From Lewinellaceae bacterium (GTDB taxonomy: Bacteria; Bacteroidota; Bacteroidia; Chitinophagales; Saprospiraceae), in the NCBI GenBank assembly GCA_020636405.1, contig JACJXW010000004.1, positions 1,116,001 through 1,180,000 on the forward strand: a stretch of DNA of 64,000 nucleotides. The letters run 5' to 3'. The notes beneath the pieces were generated by a model. The model had not been told where the DNA came from and made no database searches. It worked only from the letters and a program-made list of their open reading frames with translations. This document shows positions 17,728-26,700 of this stretch, piece after piece. Every line of letters starts with the position of its first letter. The first letter of the stretch is position 1. The translations under genes and the position numbers were made by a program.

Positions 17728-19467
17728 CTATTTCTCCTGCATCAACACCATACGCCTGGCTACGGCATCCCTGCCTCCGACGGCCAGCCGGTAACAATAG
17801 ATGCCATTCGGCAGCAGGGTTCCCTGATCATTTCGCCCGTCCCAGGCGAGGGTATATTCGCCGGCCGGCCTTTCCCCGTTTTCCAGTATTGCCACTGGTT
17901 GTCCCAGCTCGTTATACACCTCCAGAAGAACGCGGTTCTTTGTTCTCAAAGCATAGGTGATCGATGTAGAGTGGGCAAAAGGGTTGGGATAATTCTGCGC
18001 CAGGGAGAAAAGGGGTTTATCTTCTGTCCTGGGGCTTTCGGTGGAGGCTACACCATCAAATGGGATAAAACCGTAATAGACATCCTGTTCACCGTTAAAA
18101 GTAGCGGCCCAGGCCAGGTGGGCTCCGTTCGCATCGGATTTCATATCGAAGTAATCGCCCATCTTGGATTGATTCGGCCAGCCCACCTGAGGGTCAAACG
18201 GCTCCGATAGGGGCTCGTTGACACTCCAACTGAGGCCTCCGTCTACAGAAAAGGAATGGTACAGGGCGGAATGGAACCCACCGGGATCATCGCGCGTGTC
18301 GAGCCACACCACATCGATGCGGCCGTTGGGCGCCACCGACATAGTGCCGAACCACTGGAAGGCTGTAGGGTCGTTATCGTCATTGATCTTCACCGGATCG
18401 CTCCAGGTGAGCCCTCCGTCCGTACTGCGGGCAAACATGACGTCGAGCACATCAGGGGTGGAAATGCGGGAAACCGAACAGAGTAAATACAGGTTACCGT
18501 GGGTAGGCCCTTCCGAATGATCCACGCCAATCCAAACCTGCCCAAGCAGTCCGGAAGGATTGATGCCGCCGGTTACGACCCGGCCATCAAGGTTCACTTC
18601 AGTGGCGAAATCCCAGCTCGGAAGCTCGTCAGGATTGCCGGCATTGGAAGATTTGGCGACGATCAGCCTTTCGCCGCCGGTAGTGCCACACGCATATACC
18701 TCCCCTTCAGGGCCCACGGCCAACGTTCCCCAGCGCGGTTGTTCCGGTACGGTCACACAGGCTTCATAATTCATTCCTCCATCGGTAGACCGCGTAAACA
18801 TTCCCCCGGGGCAAATGGAAAAAAATTGATTCCAATAGGCATAGATATTGCCATCGGTTCCCCCTCCTGTCCGGTCGATGGCCATCCACTGTTTATCACC
18901 TCCAAAGGCGTCGGTACCGGCGTCCCAGGTTCCGATACCCGTCGACTTGTAAACATCACAGAAGAAGTCATTACCTTCTGCGGTCAAACTGTTGTAGTAA
19001 AAGGTGCCTTCACTATCGACGTCAAGAACCGGGTCGGACCGGAAAACACCGGGTTGGATGACACCGGGAAACACCCAGCTCAATCCGCCGTCTTCGGAGT
19101 ACGCATAACCGGCCTGCCGGAAATTGCTGCTGACCTGGTCAAATTGCCGCCAGCCGATGGCCATATGCGAAGGATTAACCGGGCTTACCGAAATGGAAGG
19201 CTCGTTGGCGGCATCTCCTATCATATTCTCCCCGGCTTCATTCACGTTCACCTGAACTGCCGTGAAAGAGGGGCCTGAGATCCGGTAAGCCGGCGAAGTT
19301 TCCATGCTCTCCCTGGACACCGGTACGTATTCATCCTCAGGATATTCCGCATATTCTTCCATCTCGTAGGGAGCGGGAAATATCAGCCTTTCCGGCACTT
19401 TCACCTGGGCGGAAGCGAAATGGCAAATAAAAAGGAGCACGATCCATGAAGGGCGGTTGAGAACCAT
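17728..19467 (-). CDS. Secreted sialidase-like (BNR/Asp-box) protein with T9SS signal
   Basis: 579 residues. Signal peptide (PSWIVLLFICHFASAQ), then a six-bladed propeller (about 75-470) with several Asp-box-like repeats (YSEDGGLSW, RSTDGGMNYE, RSTDGGLTWSDP, FSVDGGLSWS). The C-terminal about 95 residues are a FlgD-like/T9SS type-A domain starting AQNYPNPFAHSTSITYAL and ending MVLMQEK. The propeller resembles exo-alpha-sialidases, but I do not see a clear arginine triad, so a glycan- or protein-binding surface role is as likely as hydrolysis. The first M is MVLNRP. A TACCTTTG -7 element lies at 19511-19504, without a clear -33 partner. Confidence 0.8.
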   Translation of the reverse strand: MVLNRPSWIVLLFICHFASAQVKVPERLIFPAPYEMEEYAEYPEDEYVPVSRESMETSPAYRISGPSFTAVQVNVNEAGENMIGDAANEPSISVSPVNPSHMAIGWRQFDQVSSNFRQAGYAYSEDGGLSWVFPGVIQPGVFRSDPVLDVDSEGTFYYNSLTAEGNDFFCDVYKSTGIGTWDAGTDAFGGDKQWMAIDRTGGGTDGNIYAYWNQFFSICPGGMFTRSTDGGMNYEACVTVPEQPRWGTLAVGPEGEVYACGTTGGERLIVAKSSNAGNPDELPSWDFATEVNLDGRVVTGGINPSGLLGQVWIGVDHSEGPTHGNLYLLCSVSRISTPDVLDVMFARSTDGGLTWSDPVKINDDNDPTAFQWFGTMSVAPNGRIDVVWLDTRDDPGGFHSALYHSFSVDGGLSWSVNEPLSEPFDPQVGWPNQSKMGDYFDMKSDANGAHLAWAATFNGEQDVYYGFIPFDGVASTESPRTEDKPLFSLAQNYPNPFAHSTSITYALRTKNRVLLEVYNELGQPVAILENGERPAGEYTLAWDGRNDQGTLLPNGIYCYRLAVGGRDAVARRMVLMQEK

Positions 19468-19727
19468 GAGTTGTCGATTAGTTATTCAGGCTAATTCATC
19501 GCCCAAAGGTACGGTATGAGGCTTTAAAAACCCTGCTCTGAACTGGAAAATAAGGCCCGGGCTACAGGGCCTAATGCAGAAGATATGCTGCGATGTGAAA
19601 AAAATACTCAAAAGTATACCAAGCACCGGCCCGGGCTGTAAACTTATTATTTAAGAGAACGTTGTATTGACATCAAGCCTTCAAAAAACTGAAAAACCAT
19701 TCCTTAATTAATCAAAAGATCCATATT

Positions 19728-20360
19728 ATGGCTTTCAAACTTCCCGATCTGCCTTATGCTTACGATGCACTCGAGCCTCATGTCGATGCACGCACCATGG
19801 AGATCCACCACACCAAACACCATGCCGGCTATACCAACAATCTGAACAACGCTATTGCCGGTACCGAACTGGAAAAGATGAAGATCGAGGATATCCTGTC
19901 CAATGTTTCCAAGTACTCCACTGCGGTACGCAACAACGGCGGCGGATACTGGAACCACAAGCTGTTCTGGGAGATCATGTCTCCGAATGGCGGCGGCCAG
20001 CCCTCCGAACGCATGAACATCCACAAGGCGATTATGCGCGATTTCGGCTCCTTCGACAAGTTTAAAGAAGAATTCGCCGCCGCCGCCGCCACCCGGTTCG
20101 GCTCTGGTTGGGCCTGGCTCTGCGTGGATAAGGAAGACAAACTCTTCATTACCTCCACTCCCAACCAGGACAACCCCCTGATGGACCTGGCCGAGAAGAA
20201 AGGTACCCCCATCCTGGGCCTTGACGTCTGGGAGCATGCCTACTATCTGAATTACCAGAACCGCCGTCCCGACTATATTTCCGCCTTCTGGAATGTGATC
20301 AATTGGGATCAGGTGACCAAGAACTACAACGACGCGAACGAAGGCGCATCAAATTTATAG
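19728..20360 (+). CDS. Fe/Mn superoxide dismutase
   Basis: 210 residues. It dismutates superoxide to peroxide and oxygen in the cytoplasm. All four metal ligands are in place: His of MEIHHTKHHAGY, His of GGGYWNHKLFW, and Asp and His of GLDVWEHAYY. LPYAYDALEPHVD at the N-terminus and FGSGWAWL are standard. The metal (Fe or Mn) cannot be assigned safely from sequence alone. It is monocistronic, with a strong hairpin 21 bp after the stop. Confidence 0.95.
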   Translation: MAFKLPDLPYAYDALEPHVDARTMEIHHTKHHAGYTNNLNNAIAGTELEKMKIEDILSNVSKYSTAVRNNGGGYWNHKLFWEIMSPNGGGQPSERMNIHKAIMRDFGSFDKFKEEFAAAAATRFGSGWAWLCVDKEDKLFITSTPNQDNPLMDLAEKKGTPILGLDVWEHAYYLNYQNRRPDYISAFWNVINWDQVTKNYNDANEGASNL

Positions 20361-20381
20361 GCTGAACAGTAAATAGGAGTT

Positions 20382-20437
20382 CATCCCGAATTTTCGAAAT
20401 GCACGAATCCTCCTCCAGGATCGAAAAATTCGGGATG
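20382..20437. terminator. Large hairpin 3' of superoxide dismutase
   Basis: Arms CATCCCGAATTTTCGA (20382-20397) and TCGAAAAATTCGGGATG (20421-20437) pair over 16 bp with one bulged A. No long U-run follows. It may terminate or protect the sod mRNA, or be a REP-like element. Confidence 0.55.
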
Positions 20438-20517
20438 ATCCATGTTTTCTTCTAATGACACAGCCATATTTCTGACTTCAAAACTTGTCGTTTTCCCGGC
20501 AACCTGAGCAGGCCACC

Positions 20518-20548
20518 TTGCGGGCTACGAATAATTAGTGTATATTTG
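20518..20548 (+). promoter_or_regulatory. Consensus promoter of an orphan transcription unit
   Basis: TTG (20518-20520), 20-nt spacer, TATATTTG (20541-20548), an exact TTG-N20-TAnnTTTG match. No annotated-size gene follows, only a 22-codon ORF and a terminator at 20831. Confidence 0.6.
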
Positions 20549-20695
20549 CTCAACAAATGTTCTTTTACAAACATGCTTTAGGTGTAAAGTGAATCACAAC
20601 ATATCCAAAACACGCTTAGAAACAAAAGACGCTTTACCCCGATGGGAAGAATGTAGATTTTACTGAACCCTTTTTTTTCATTTAAAGCTTTTCCC

Positions 20696-20764
20696 ATGAT
20701 CATTCTAGGCATTCTTCTACTGATCTTGCTATTGTTCAACTTTGAGTTGATCGAAGCATCCTGA
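20696..20764 (+). CDS. Candidate 22-residue hydrophobic peptide
   Basis: The ATG at 20696 opens 22 codons ending in TGA, encoding MIILGILLLILLLFNFELIE plus Ala-Ser. The first 14 residues are almost all Ile and Leu and would form a membrane segment. It lies inside a unit with a consensus promoter (20518-20548) and a strong terminator (20831-20864). The surrounding DNA is more AT-rich than neighbouring genes. No clear Shine-Dalgarno is seen, but Bacteroidota often lack one. It could be a type I toxin-like peptide, a small membrane regulator, or a chance ORF within a non-coding RNA of about 310 nt. I do not recognise it. Confidence 0.3.
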   Translation: MIILGILLLILLLFNFELIEAS

Positions 20765-20830
20765 ATCTTAATCGCCAAGAAACTACGAGATTAGCCGTCC
20801 GGCTGTCTAACATGTACGAAAGAGTTTATC

Positions 20831-20864
20831 AAAAAGGCTTGTACCCCCGGTGCAAGCCTTTTTT
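20831..20864 (+). terminator. Strong intrinsic terminator
   Basis: AAAAAGGCTTG (20831-20841), an 11-nt loop, CAAGCCTTTTT (20853-20863) and a further T. The A-run/T-run symmetry would let it work on both strands. It ends the orphan unit starting near 20555. The rest of 20870-21117 shows no gene. Confidence 0.85.
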
Positions 20865-21117
20865 GTAGGTACCACAATGAGAAAGCCCCTTCCTGAAAAC
20901 CAGCCGGGTTGCGCCACTGGCCTTCTCTCGCTGCCTCCGTTGGGTGGAAACGCCCTGTTTCCACATATTCCCCCACATTTTCCCTGCTGTTGCCGCACGA
21001 AACCAAACCAATAGCCCCGCTTTCCGTATACTTTGGGTATATGCCCCGAACAAGCGGCATACACATACAAAAAAATGCCTAACTTTAACTCAAATAAACG
21101 GCGCGAAGCATTAGTCC

Positions 21118-22203
21118 ATGTTCTACACCCCTGAAGAGATCAAAGGTTTTGAATCGCAACTGGAACTGCTCATCCGCAAGCTCAACTTCCTGAAGAAAGA
21201 GCGGGGGCTTGCCGTGGACGCCAACGCTAAATTTTCTCTGGATGAAGAGATCATACAGTTGGAAGGGCAGGTACGCGAGCTGAAGGGGATCCTCGCGGGC
21301 GCTCACAACATCCATACTATAGACAAAGATAGCCTGCTGCTGGATGTTGCCCGGGGCCTGAATATCGACGAAGATGAAGAGGTGGGCCTGCTTCACCTGG
21401 TGAATGTAGACCGCAAGGACATGCGGGGGAAGTTCTGGGATGCTTTCGATGAAAAGGAGGAGAAGAAGCAGGAGTTCCAATACTACTTCATCAGCGCCTG
21501 CCCCAGCCAGATGCCCCCCAGCTTCGCCGAACGCATGGTGTATGAACTTTTGGCGGAAGAACTCGACGGGGACTCCGACTCCCTGCACATCATCACCCAC
21601 GAAGATACCGGCCGGCTACGCATCCAGGACCTGCCGGTAGGCCGCAACACCCGCAAATGCCAGCAACGCTTCAAGGAATACGTACAGGAACGTTTCCGCT
21701 TCGCCGATACCCAGTCTTTCGATACCTTTATCGAAACGGGCGTGCCCAAGTTGCCGTACGACTTCGTGGCGGTAGCCTTCGAGATCCATGAGCGCAATTG
21801 GGAGGATTTCCTGCCGGAATACCTGCAATGGATGATCGACACTTTCCGCTGTCCGCACCAGGATGTGCCTTCCTTCCTGTTCTTCTTCGTAGTGTATATC
21901 GAAAAGCAACACGAAGGCAGGCCGAGCTCGGCCCAGAAAGCCATCCTTGAGTCCCTCGAGGGTTTGGCTCAACGCAATGAGACCACCCTCCTGACCCCCC
22001 TGATGCCCGTTGAGGAAGGTGACCTGCGCGCCTGGTTGATGGACCTCGGAGAGCGCAATCCCAACAAAGTGCAGGAGGTGTTGGAAGTCTTTCTCTCCGG
22101 TTTGCGGGAGGAAGACCAGCGCTTCTACCAGGAAAAGAAATTGCTCAACATGAAAGATATCGAAGAATTGCAGGCGATCATCTATCGCATTGCGAATGAG
22201 TGA
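21118..22203 (+). CDS. iSTAND-like protein with N-terminal coiled-coil (conflict-system component)
   Basis: 361 residues, no signal or membrane segment. Residues 1-60 form a charged coiled coil (LELLIRKLNFLKKERGLAVDANAKFSLDEEI), a type seen as an adaptor at the front of STAND and CHAT proteins. From about 80 to 330 it resembles the inactive-STAND (iSTAND) domain: LLHLVNVDRKDM, FQYYFISACPSQMPPSFAERMVYELL, VPSFLFFFVVYIE, and LLTPLMPVEEGDLRAWL. It lacks a P-loop. In published conflict-system surveys iSTAND proteins accompany MoxR and vWA partners, as here: the MoxR gene starts 32 bp downstream. It probably acts as a sensor or scaffold. The family call is from memory of the motif pattern. Confidence 0.6.
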   Translation: MFYTPEEIKGFESQLELLIRKLNFLKKERGLAVDANAKFSLDEEIIQLEGQVRELKGILAGAHNIHTIDKDSLLLDVARGLNIDEDEEVGLLHLVNVDRKDMRGKFWDAFDEKEEKKQEFQYYFISACPSQMPPSFAERMVYELLAEELDGDSDSLHIITHEDTGRLRIQDLPVGRNTRKCQQRFKEYVQERFRFADTQSFDTFIETGVPKLPYDFVAVAFEIHERNWEDFLPEYLQWMIDTFRCPHQDVPSFLFFFVVYIEKQHEGRPSSAQKAILESLEGLAQRNETTLLTPLMPVEEGDLRAWLMDLGERNPNKVQEVLEVFLSGLREEDQRFYQEKKLLNMKDIEELQAIIYRIANE

Positions 22204-22235
22204 ATTATCCCCAAAATTAATCGAAAAAATACGCC

Positions 22236-23168
22236 ATGAGCTTCCATTTATACAGTGAGAGCGGGCAGCGCGAGCTGCCTAAGATCAGCCTCAACGAAAA
22301 GATCAATGACCCCCGCCTGTACCTGCCTCCCAAAGGATTGGTGGGAGCGGTCAACGTAGCCCTCAACCTGGGACAGCCTCTGTTGCTCACCGGCGAGCCG
22401 GGCACCGGTAAGACCCAGCTGGCGCACCATGTGGCCCACTACTTCCAAATGGGCAAGGTGATCGTATTCAACGCCCAGACGACTTCCACCGCCAAAGACC
22501 TGTTCTACCGCTACGACGCTCTGGGCCATTTCCAGTACAGCCAGACCCAAACCGAGCCGCTGGCCCCCGAGCAGGTTGAGCAAAAGTACATCCGCTACCA
22601 GGCGCTCGGGGCCGCTATCCGCAGCCAGAGCCGCCGGGTGGTCCTGCTCGACGAGATCGACAAGGCCCCCCGCGACCTGCCCAACGACGTGCTGGCCGCG
22701 CTGGAAGACCTGCGCTTCGACGTGCCCGAGGTGGGCAAAAGCTTCGAAACCACCGCCGATAACCGCCCCGTTATCATCATGACCTCCAACTCGGAGAAAA
22801 ACCTGCCCGACGCCTTCCTGCGGCGGGTGGCCTACTTCCACATCGAATTCCCTTCTCCTGAAGACCTGCTGCGCATCCTTCAGCAAAAACTGGACGGCTT
22901 CGACGCAGCGGCTGGGAAAAAAAAGCTCGACGCCATCATCGAACACTTCGGCATGATCCGTTCCAAGGACAAGGTGAAGCTCAAGAAAAATCCGGCCACC
23001 GCCGAATTGATCCAATGGGCAGCCCTGCTCCGAAAGATGGGCTTCGATGCTTCCAAACTGAGCAACCTCAAGGGGTTGAGCGCCGAGGAGCGGGAGCAAC
23101 TTAGCTTGTCCTACTCGGTGCTGGCCAAGAATAAGGATGACCTGAAGGGCCTGCAGGGGCTGTTGTGA
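22236..23168 (+). CDS. MoxR-family AAA+ ATPase
   Basis: 310 residues. Walker A GEPGTGKT at 53-60, Walker B VVLLDEID at 135-142, sensor-1 MTSNSEKNLPDAFLRR, and an N-terminal strand with YLPPKGLVGAVNVALN. MoxR ATPases remodel partner proteins, usually a vWA-domain partner encoded next door. Here that partner is the 1593-residue protein starting at 23772. The ATPase lies 32 bp after the iSTAND-like gene. The operon is interrupted after it by a four-helix-bundle gene flanked by inverted repeats, so this gene may originally have been directly followed by the vWA gene. Confidence 0.88.
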   Translation: MSFHLYSESGQRELPKISLNEKINDPRLYLPPKGLVGAVNVALNLGQPLLLTGEPGTGKTQLAHHVAHYFQMGKVIVFNAQTTSTAKDLFYRYDALGHFQYSQTQTEPLAPEQVEQKYIRYQALGAAIRSQSRRVVLLDEIDKAPRDLPNDVLAALEDLRFDVPEVGKSFETTADNRPVIIMTSNSEKNLPDAFLRRVAYFHIEFPSPEDLLRILQQKLDGFDAAAGKKKLDAIIEHFGMIRSKDKVKLKKNPATAELIQWAALLRKMGFDASKLSNLKGLSAEEREQLSLSYSVLAKNKDDLKGLQGLL

Positions 23169-23226
23169 CTTGGGGGGGCTGGGGTTCCGGGGGTTCTGGG
23201 TTTCTAGGTTTCTGGGGGTTTGTAAG

Positions 23227-23244
23227 GTTTCTGGGGTTTCTGGG
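23227..23244 (+). repeat. Left 18-bp inverted repeat of the four-helix-bundle element
   Basis: GTTTCTGGGGTTTCTGGG is the perfect complement of 23710-23727. It is the inner part of a word array (GGTTTCTGG-type words) that begins just after the MoxR stop at 23168. Confidence 0.9.
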
Positions 23245-23264
23245 GTTGCGGAGTGACAAAAAAA

Positions 23265-23699
23265 ATGAATATGGGGACAGTTAATCGATTTGAGGATTTA
23301 AAGATTTGGCAATCGGCCAGAGAGCTGAGCAGGGAAATATACAGGCTTTCCGGCAGAGAACCGTTTGTACGGGATTTCTCCTTGAAGAACCAGATCAGGG
23401 CAGCTTCAGGTTCTGTGATGGATAATATTGCAGAAGGGTTTGAAAGGAGTGGCAACAGAGAATTTATCCAATTCCTCTCCATTTCAAAAGGGTCATGCGG
23501 AGAGGTGCAATCTCAATTATACAGAGCTTTAGATCAGAAATACCTTTCCGAAGAGGAATTCCAGTTATTGTATGAACGAGCCAGGAAGATTAATGTAGGC
23601 ATTGCCAATCTCATTACTTATTTGAGAGACAGTGGTATCAAGGGACAAAAATTCAAGGAATCAATCGTCGAATACATAACTAAGAATATGAATGAATGA
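23265..23699 (+). CDS. Four-helix-bundle protein (S23/23S rRNA-intervening family, Avd-like fold)
   Basis: 144 residues from the ATG at 23265 (MNMGTVNRFEDL); ATG 23271 is also possible. Family marks: RFEDLKIWQSARELSREIYRL, FSLKNQIRAASGSVMDNIAEGFERSGNREFIQFLSISKGSCGEVQSQL. Members occur as ORFs in intervening sequences of 23S rRNA and as the Avd subunit of diversity-generating retroelements; stand-alone copies have no proven role. It is a small basic protein likely to form a pentameric barrel and bind nucleic acid. It is bounded by perfect 18-bp inverted repeats and has lower GC than its neighbours, which suggests insertion between the MoxR and vWA genes. Confidence 0.9.
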   Translation: MNMGTVNRFEDLKIWQSARELSREIYRLSGREPFVRDFSLKNQIRAASGSVMDNIAEGFERSGNREFIQFLSISKGSCGEVQSQLYRALDQKYLSEEEFQLLYERARKINVGIANLITYLRDSGIKGQKFKESIVEYITKNMNE

Positions 23700-23709
23700 C
23701 CCTCAGAAA

Positions 23710-23727
23710 CCCAGAAACCCCAGAAAC
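23710..23727 (-). repeat. Right 18-bp inverted repeat of the four-helix-bundle element
   Basis: CCCAGAAACCCCAGAAAC, the complement of 23227-23244. It is followed to about 23765 by further words (AAGAAACCC, AAACCCAAT). The downstream gene starts immediately after, at 23772. Confidence 0.9.
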
Positions 23728-23771
23728 TAAGAAACCCAGAACTCCATAAACTAAGAAACCCAATAACCCTC

Positions 23772-26700
23772 ATGCCTCACCCCGGCACTCACCACCACCT
23801 CCTAGCAGAACTGCTTACCACGCTCCGGGCAGAAGGCTACCCTTTGGGCACTGGCCAGCAGTTGCGGGTGCAGGAGTTGCTGAGCAGGCTGCCGGAAGAC
23901 ACCACTGTGGAGGAGATGCCTTTCCTGCTGGCGCCCCTTTTTGCCAGCAACCCCAAGGAACAGGCCCGTTTCTATGAACTGTTCGAACAGTGCCGCCGGA
24001 GGACGGAAGCTTTTTACAAAGAAATAGAGAGGGAAGAGCGGGCGGAACCGGACCACCAGGAACGCCGGTACCGCGGGCTCATCTGGCTGCTGGTGCTTTT
24101 ACTGCTGATCCCTCCGGCCATTGTGATCTATCGGCTGACGCAGCCGGTAGGCCGGCCCTTTATTGAAAAGCCCTTCCAGGTGCAAGCGGGAGGACAAGCC
24201 CAGGCCTGCCTCGAGGATTCCACGGACCTGAAGGGGTTCGGCACTCCGGAAAGCTGGGAGGTCGTCTACCCCGGACTGGGCAACCTAGGTACTTTCTTTG
24301 TCGATACGCCCCAGTGCCTGACTTATATCGCCCAGGATCTCATCTATGGGCAGGATTCTGTTGTGCTGGAGTGGTCGAATGCCGAGGGGCGGAAATTGCT
24401 CGTGCATTACAAACCCATTGTCGTACTCCCGGAAGAACCAGCTTCGGATACCTCCAGTACGGCGGAACTGTTTGAACCGGAACTGCCGGCGTACAACTTT
24501 GAGGAAAAGGGATACCCTTTCAGCCATGACCCTTTGGCATTTATGGTTCAGGCTCCTTCTCCTTTGCGCCAATTTCTGGCGAAGAACTTCTACTGGCTCA
24601 AGTGGGGCGGGCTGCTGCTGTTCACTACTCTTCTGCTGGCGGTGCTGTTTTACCGCGCCTACCGCCGCCGAAAACTGATCGCCGAGCTGGAGGCCAACAA
24701 TAAGCCGCCCTATGCCTGGAACATTCGCATCGAAGGGGCAGAGGCGGTTCACCTGGGCGATGATTTCAGCTTCCTGCTCAACCTCATCCGGCAACGCACA
24801 GGCAGCGAAGCCTTCCAACTGGATGTGCCCAGGACCATCGGCGCCACCATCGAGCAGGGCGGCATGCCCACCTTCCGCTTTTTTCAGCAGACCCAGCCTC
24901 CGGAATACCTGCTGTTGATCGATCAGCAATCGAGCCGCAACCACCGCGCCCGGCTGCTGGATATGTTGTTCCGGGTATTCCACGCCAATGAGGTGCTCAT
25001 CGAACGCTTTTTCTACGATAATGACCCGCGGGTATGCTACAATGAGGCCTATCCGGAGGGTGTGCCGCTGGCGGAGATACAGCAGCGCTATGCCGGTTCG
25101 CGCCTCATCGTGGCGGGATACGGCATAGCTCTGCTCAACAAGCTGACCGGCAAGCCCGAACCCTGGAGCCGCCTGTTCAGCGCCTGGAAATACCGCCTGC
25201 TGCTGACGCCCCGCCCCACGGACAGTTGGGGGAAGCGCGAGCGCCGGCTGGAAGAGATCTTTACCCTATTGCCCCTTTCCATGCAGAGCCTGCTCTTCTG
25301 GCTGCAGGAACTGGAAATGGAAGAAGACGCCCGCTTCGACACCTGGCCGGACCGGGTAAAGGATGCCCCCCGGGCGCCCATCGAGCTCAACGGCGCTCTG
25401 GCGCCCAGCCTGCAGGGACACTTCAGCGAACCCATGCTGCAGTGGATCGCCGCCTGCGCCATTTACCCCGCCCTTCACTGGGACCTCACGTTATACCTGG
25501 GCCAGCAGCTTTCCATTGATGGGGAAAACCTGCTCACCGTTGAAAACCTGCTGCGCCTCACCCGCCTGTCCTGGTTTACCGAAGGGCGCATCCCTCCCTC
25601 CGGCCGCATCAGTTTACTCAGCTGGATGGAAACGGAGCACCCCCAATTGCTGGAGCGGCTGCGGGCGCAGGTAGCAGATATCTTACAGCAAAACCCGCCG
25701 CCTTCCGACTCAGCCGCTTTCGAGGACTATCGCATGAACGTGGCCCTCAACGAGTGGCTTACCACCAAGAACAAAAGCCGCAAAAAAGAACTCGAGCAAG
25801 AACTGGGCCGCCTTATGGAGGCCGGCGCCGAGGCCGACATTACCGTCATCAAACAGTTGCAGCGCGAGCGCCATCCGCTCGACTTTATCGTTCCGGATGC
25901 CTGGAAGAAGTTCCTCCATCCCCACGGCCTGCCCGGCCTGGGCTGGCGTGGCGAATGGCGGGATGTGCTGCGATGGGCACTGCCCCTTTGGATACCCGCC
26001 CTGTTGCTGACCGCCTGGCCCTGGGATATCAAGCTGTCGGAATGCAACGGGCCACTGGTGGAGTACCGGCTGGATGGAAAGGAGTTTCTGCTTTGCCTTA
26101 GTGATGAGCTGGGCTTGGCGGCCATGCTGGAGGAACATACTAAAGTTGCTGTTGCGTTTGATTCGCTTCCCGGCGCCAATGCCGTGAACCGGAACGTGCT
26201 GAACTGGCTGGAAGGGCAGGGCGCGACAGTAGAACTTCCGCTCTCCGAATTCAACCTGAAAGCAGGGTGGAGCTGGCAGGCGAACCAACTCAAACGTTGG
26301 GGAGAGGGCCGGGTGGAGGTTTCCGGAGAGGTTTTTACCCTTTCCGGTTCTGGCGAAACAGCCATACCTGCCTCCTGGCAGGCCGAGTACCGCAGCAATA
26401 TGGCGGTGGCCTATTACAATAAAGGCGTAGAGCTGTACCAGGCGGGCTCCTTGTACTTCGACCTGAGCCCGGAACGACGGCAAGCCCAGTTCCGCGAAGG
26501 CCTGGACGAATGGAAAAAGGTGAAGGACGGGACCAGCACGCTGGCCCCTGATGCACAACAATCTATGCTGCGCACCTTCGAGCGGCTGGGCCTGCGTGAA
26601 GCCTCCCAACTGGAGGAAGGGCAGGTGACAGCGGAAACCCTGCTGAACAGCTTTGAACAGGTGCTGGCGGAGGGCCAGGCCAAGGTGTGCGCGTACTTTC

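Noticed and set aside
20578..20778. Minus-strand ORF of 66 codons in the gap after superoxide dismutase
   Set aside because: Basic and low-complexity, no motif, and opposite to the consensus promoter and terminator of this gap.
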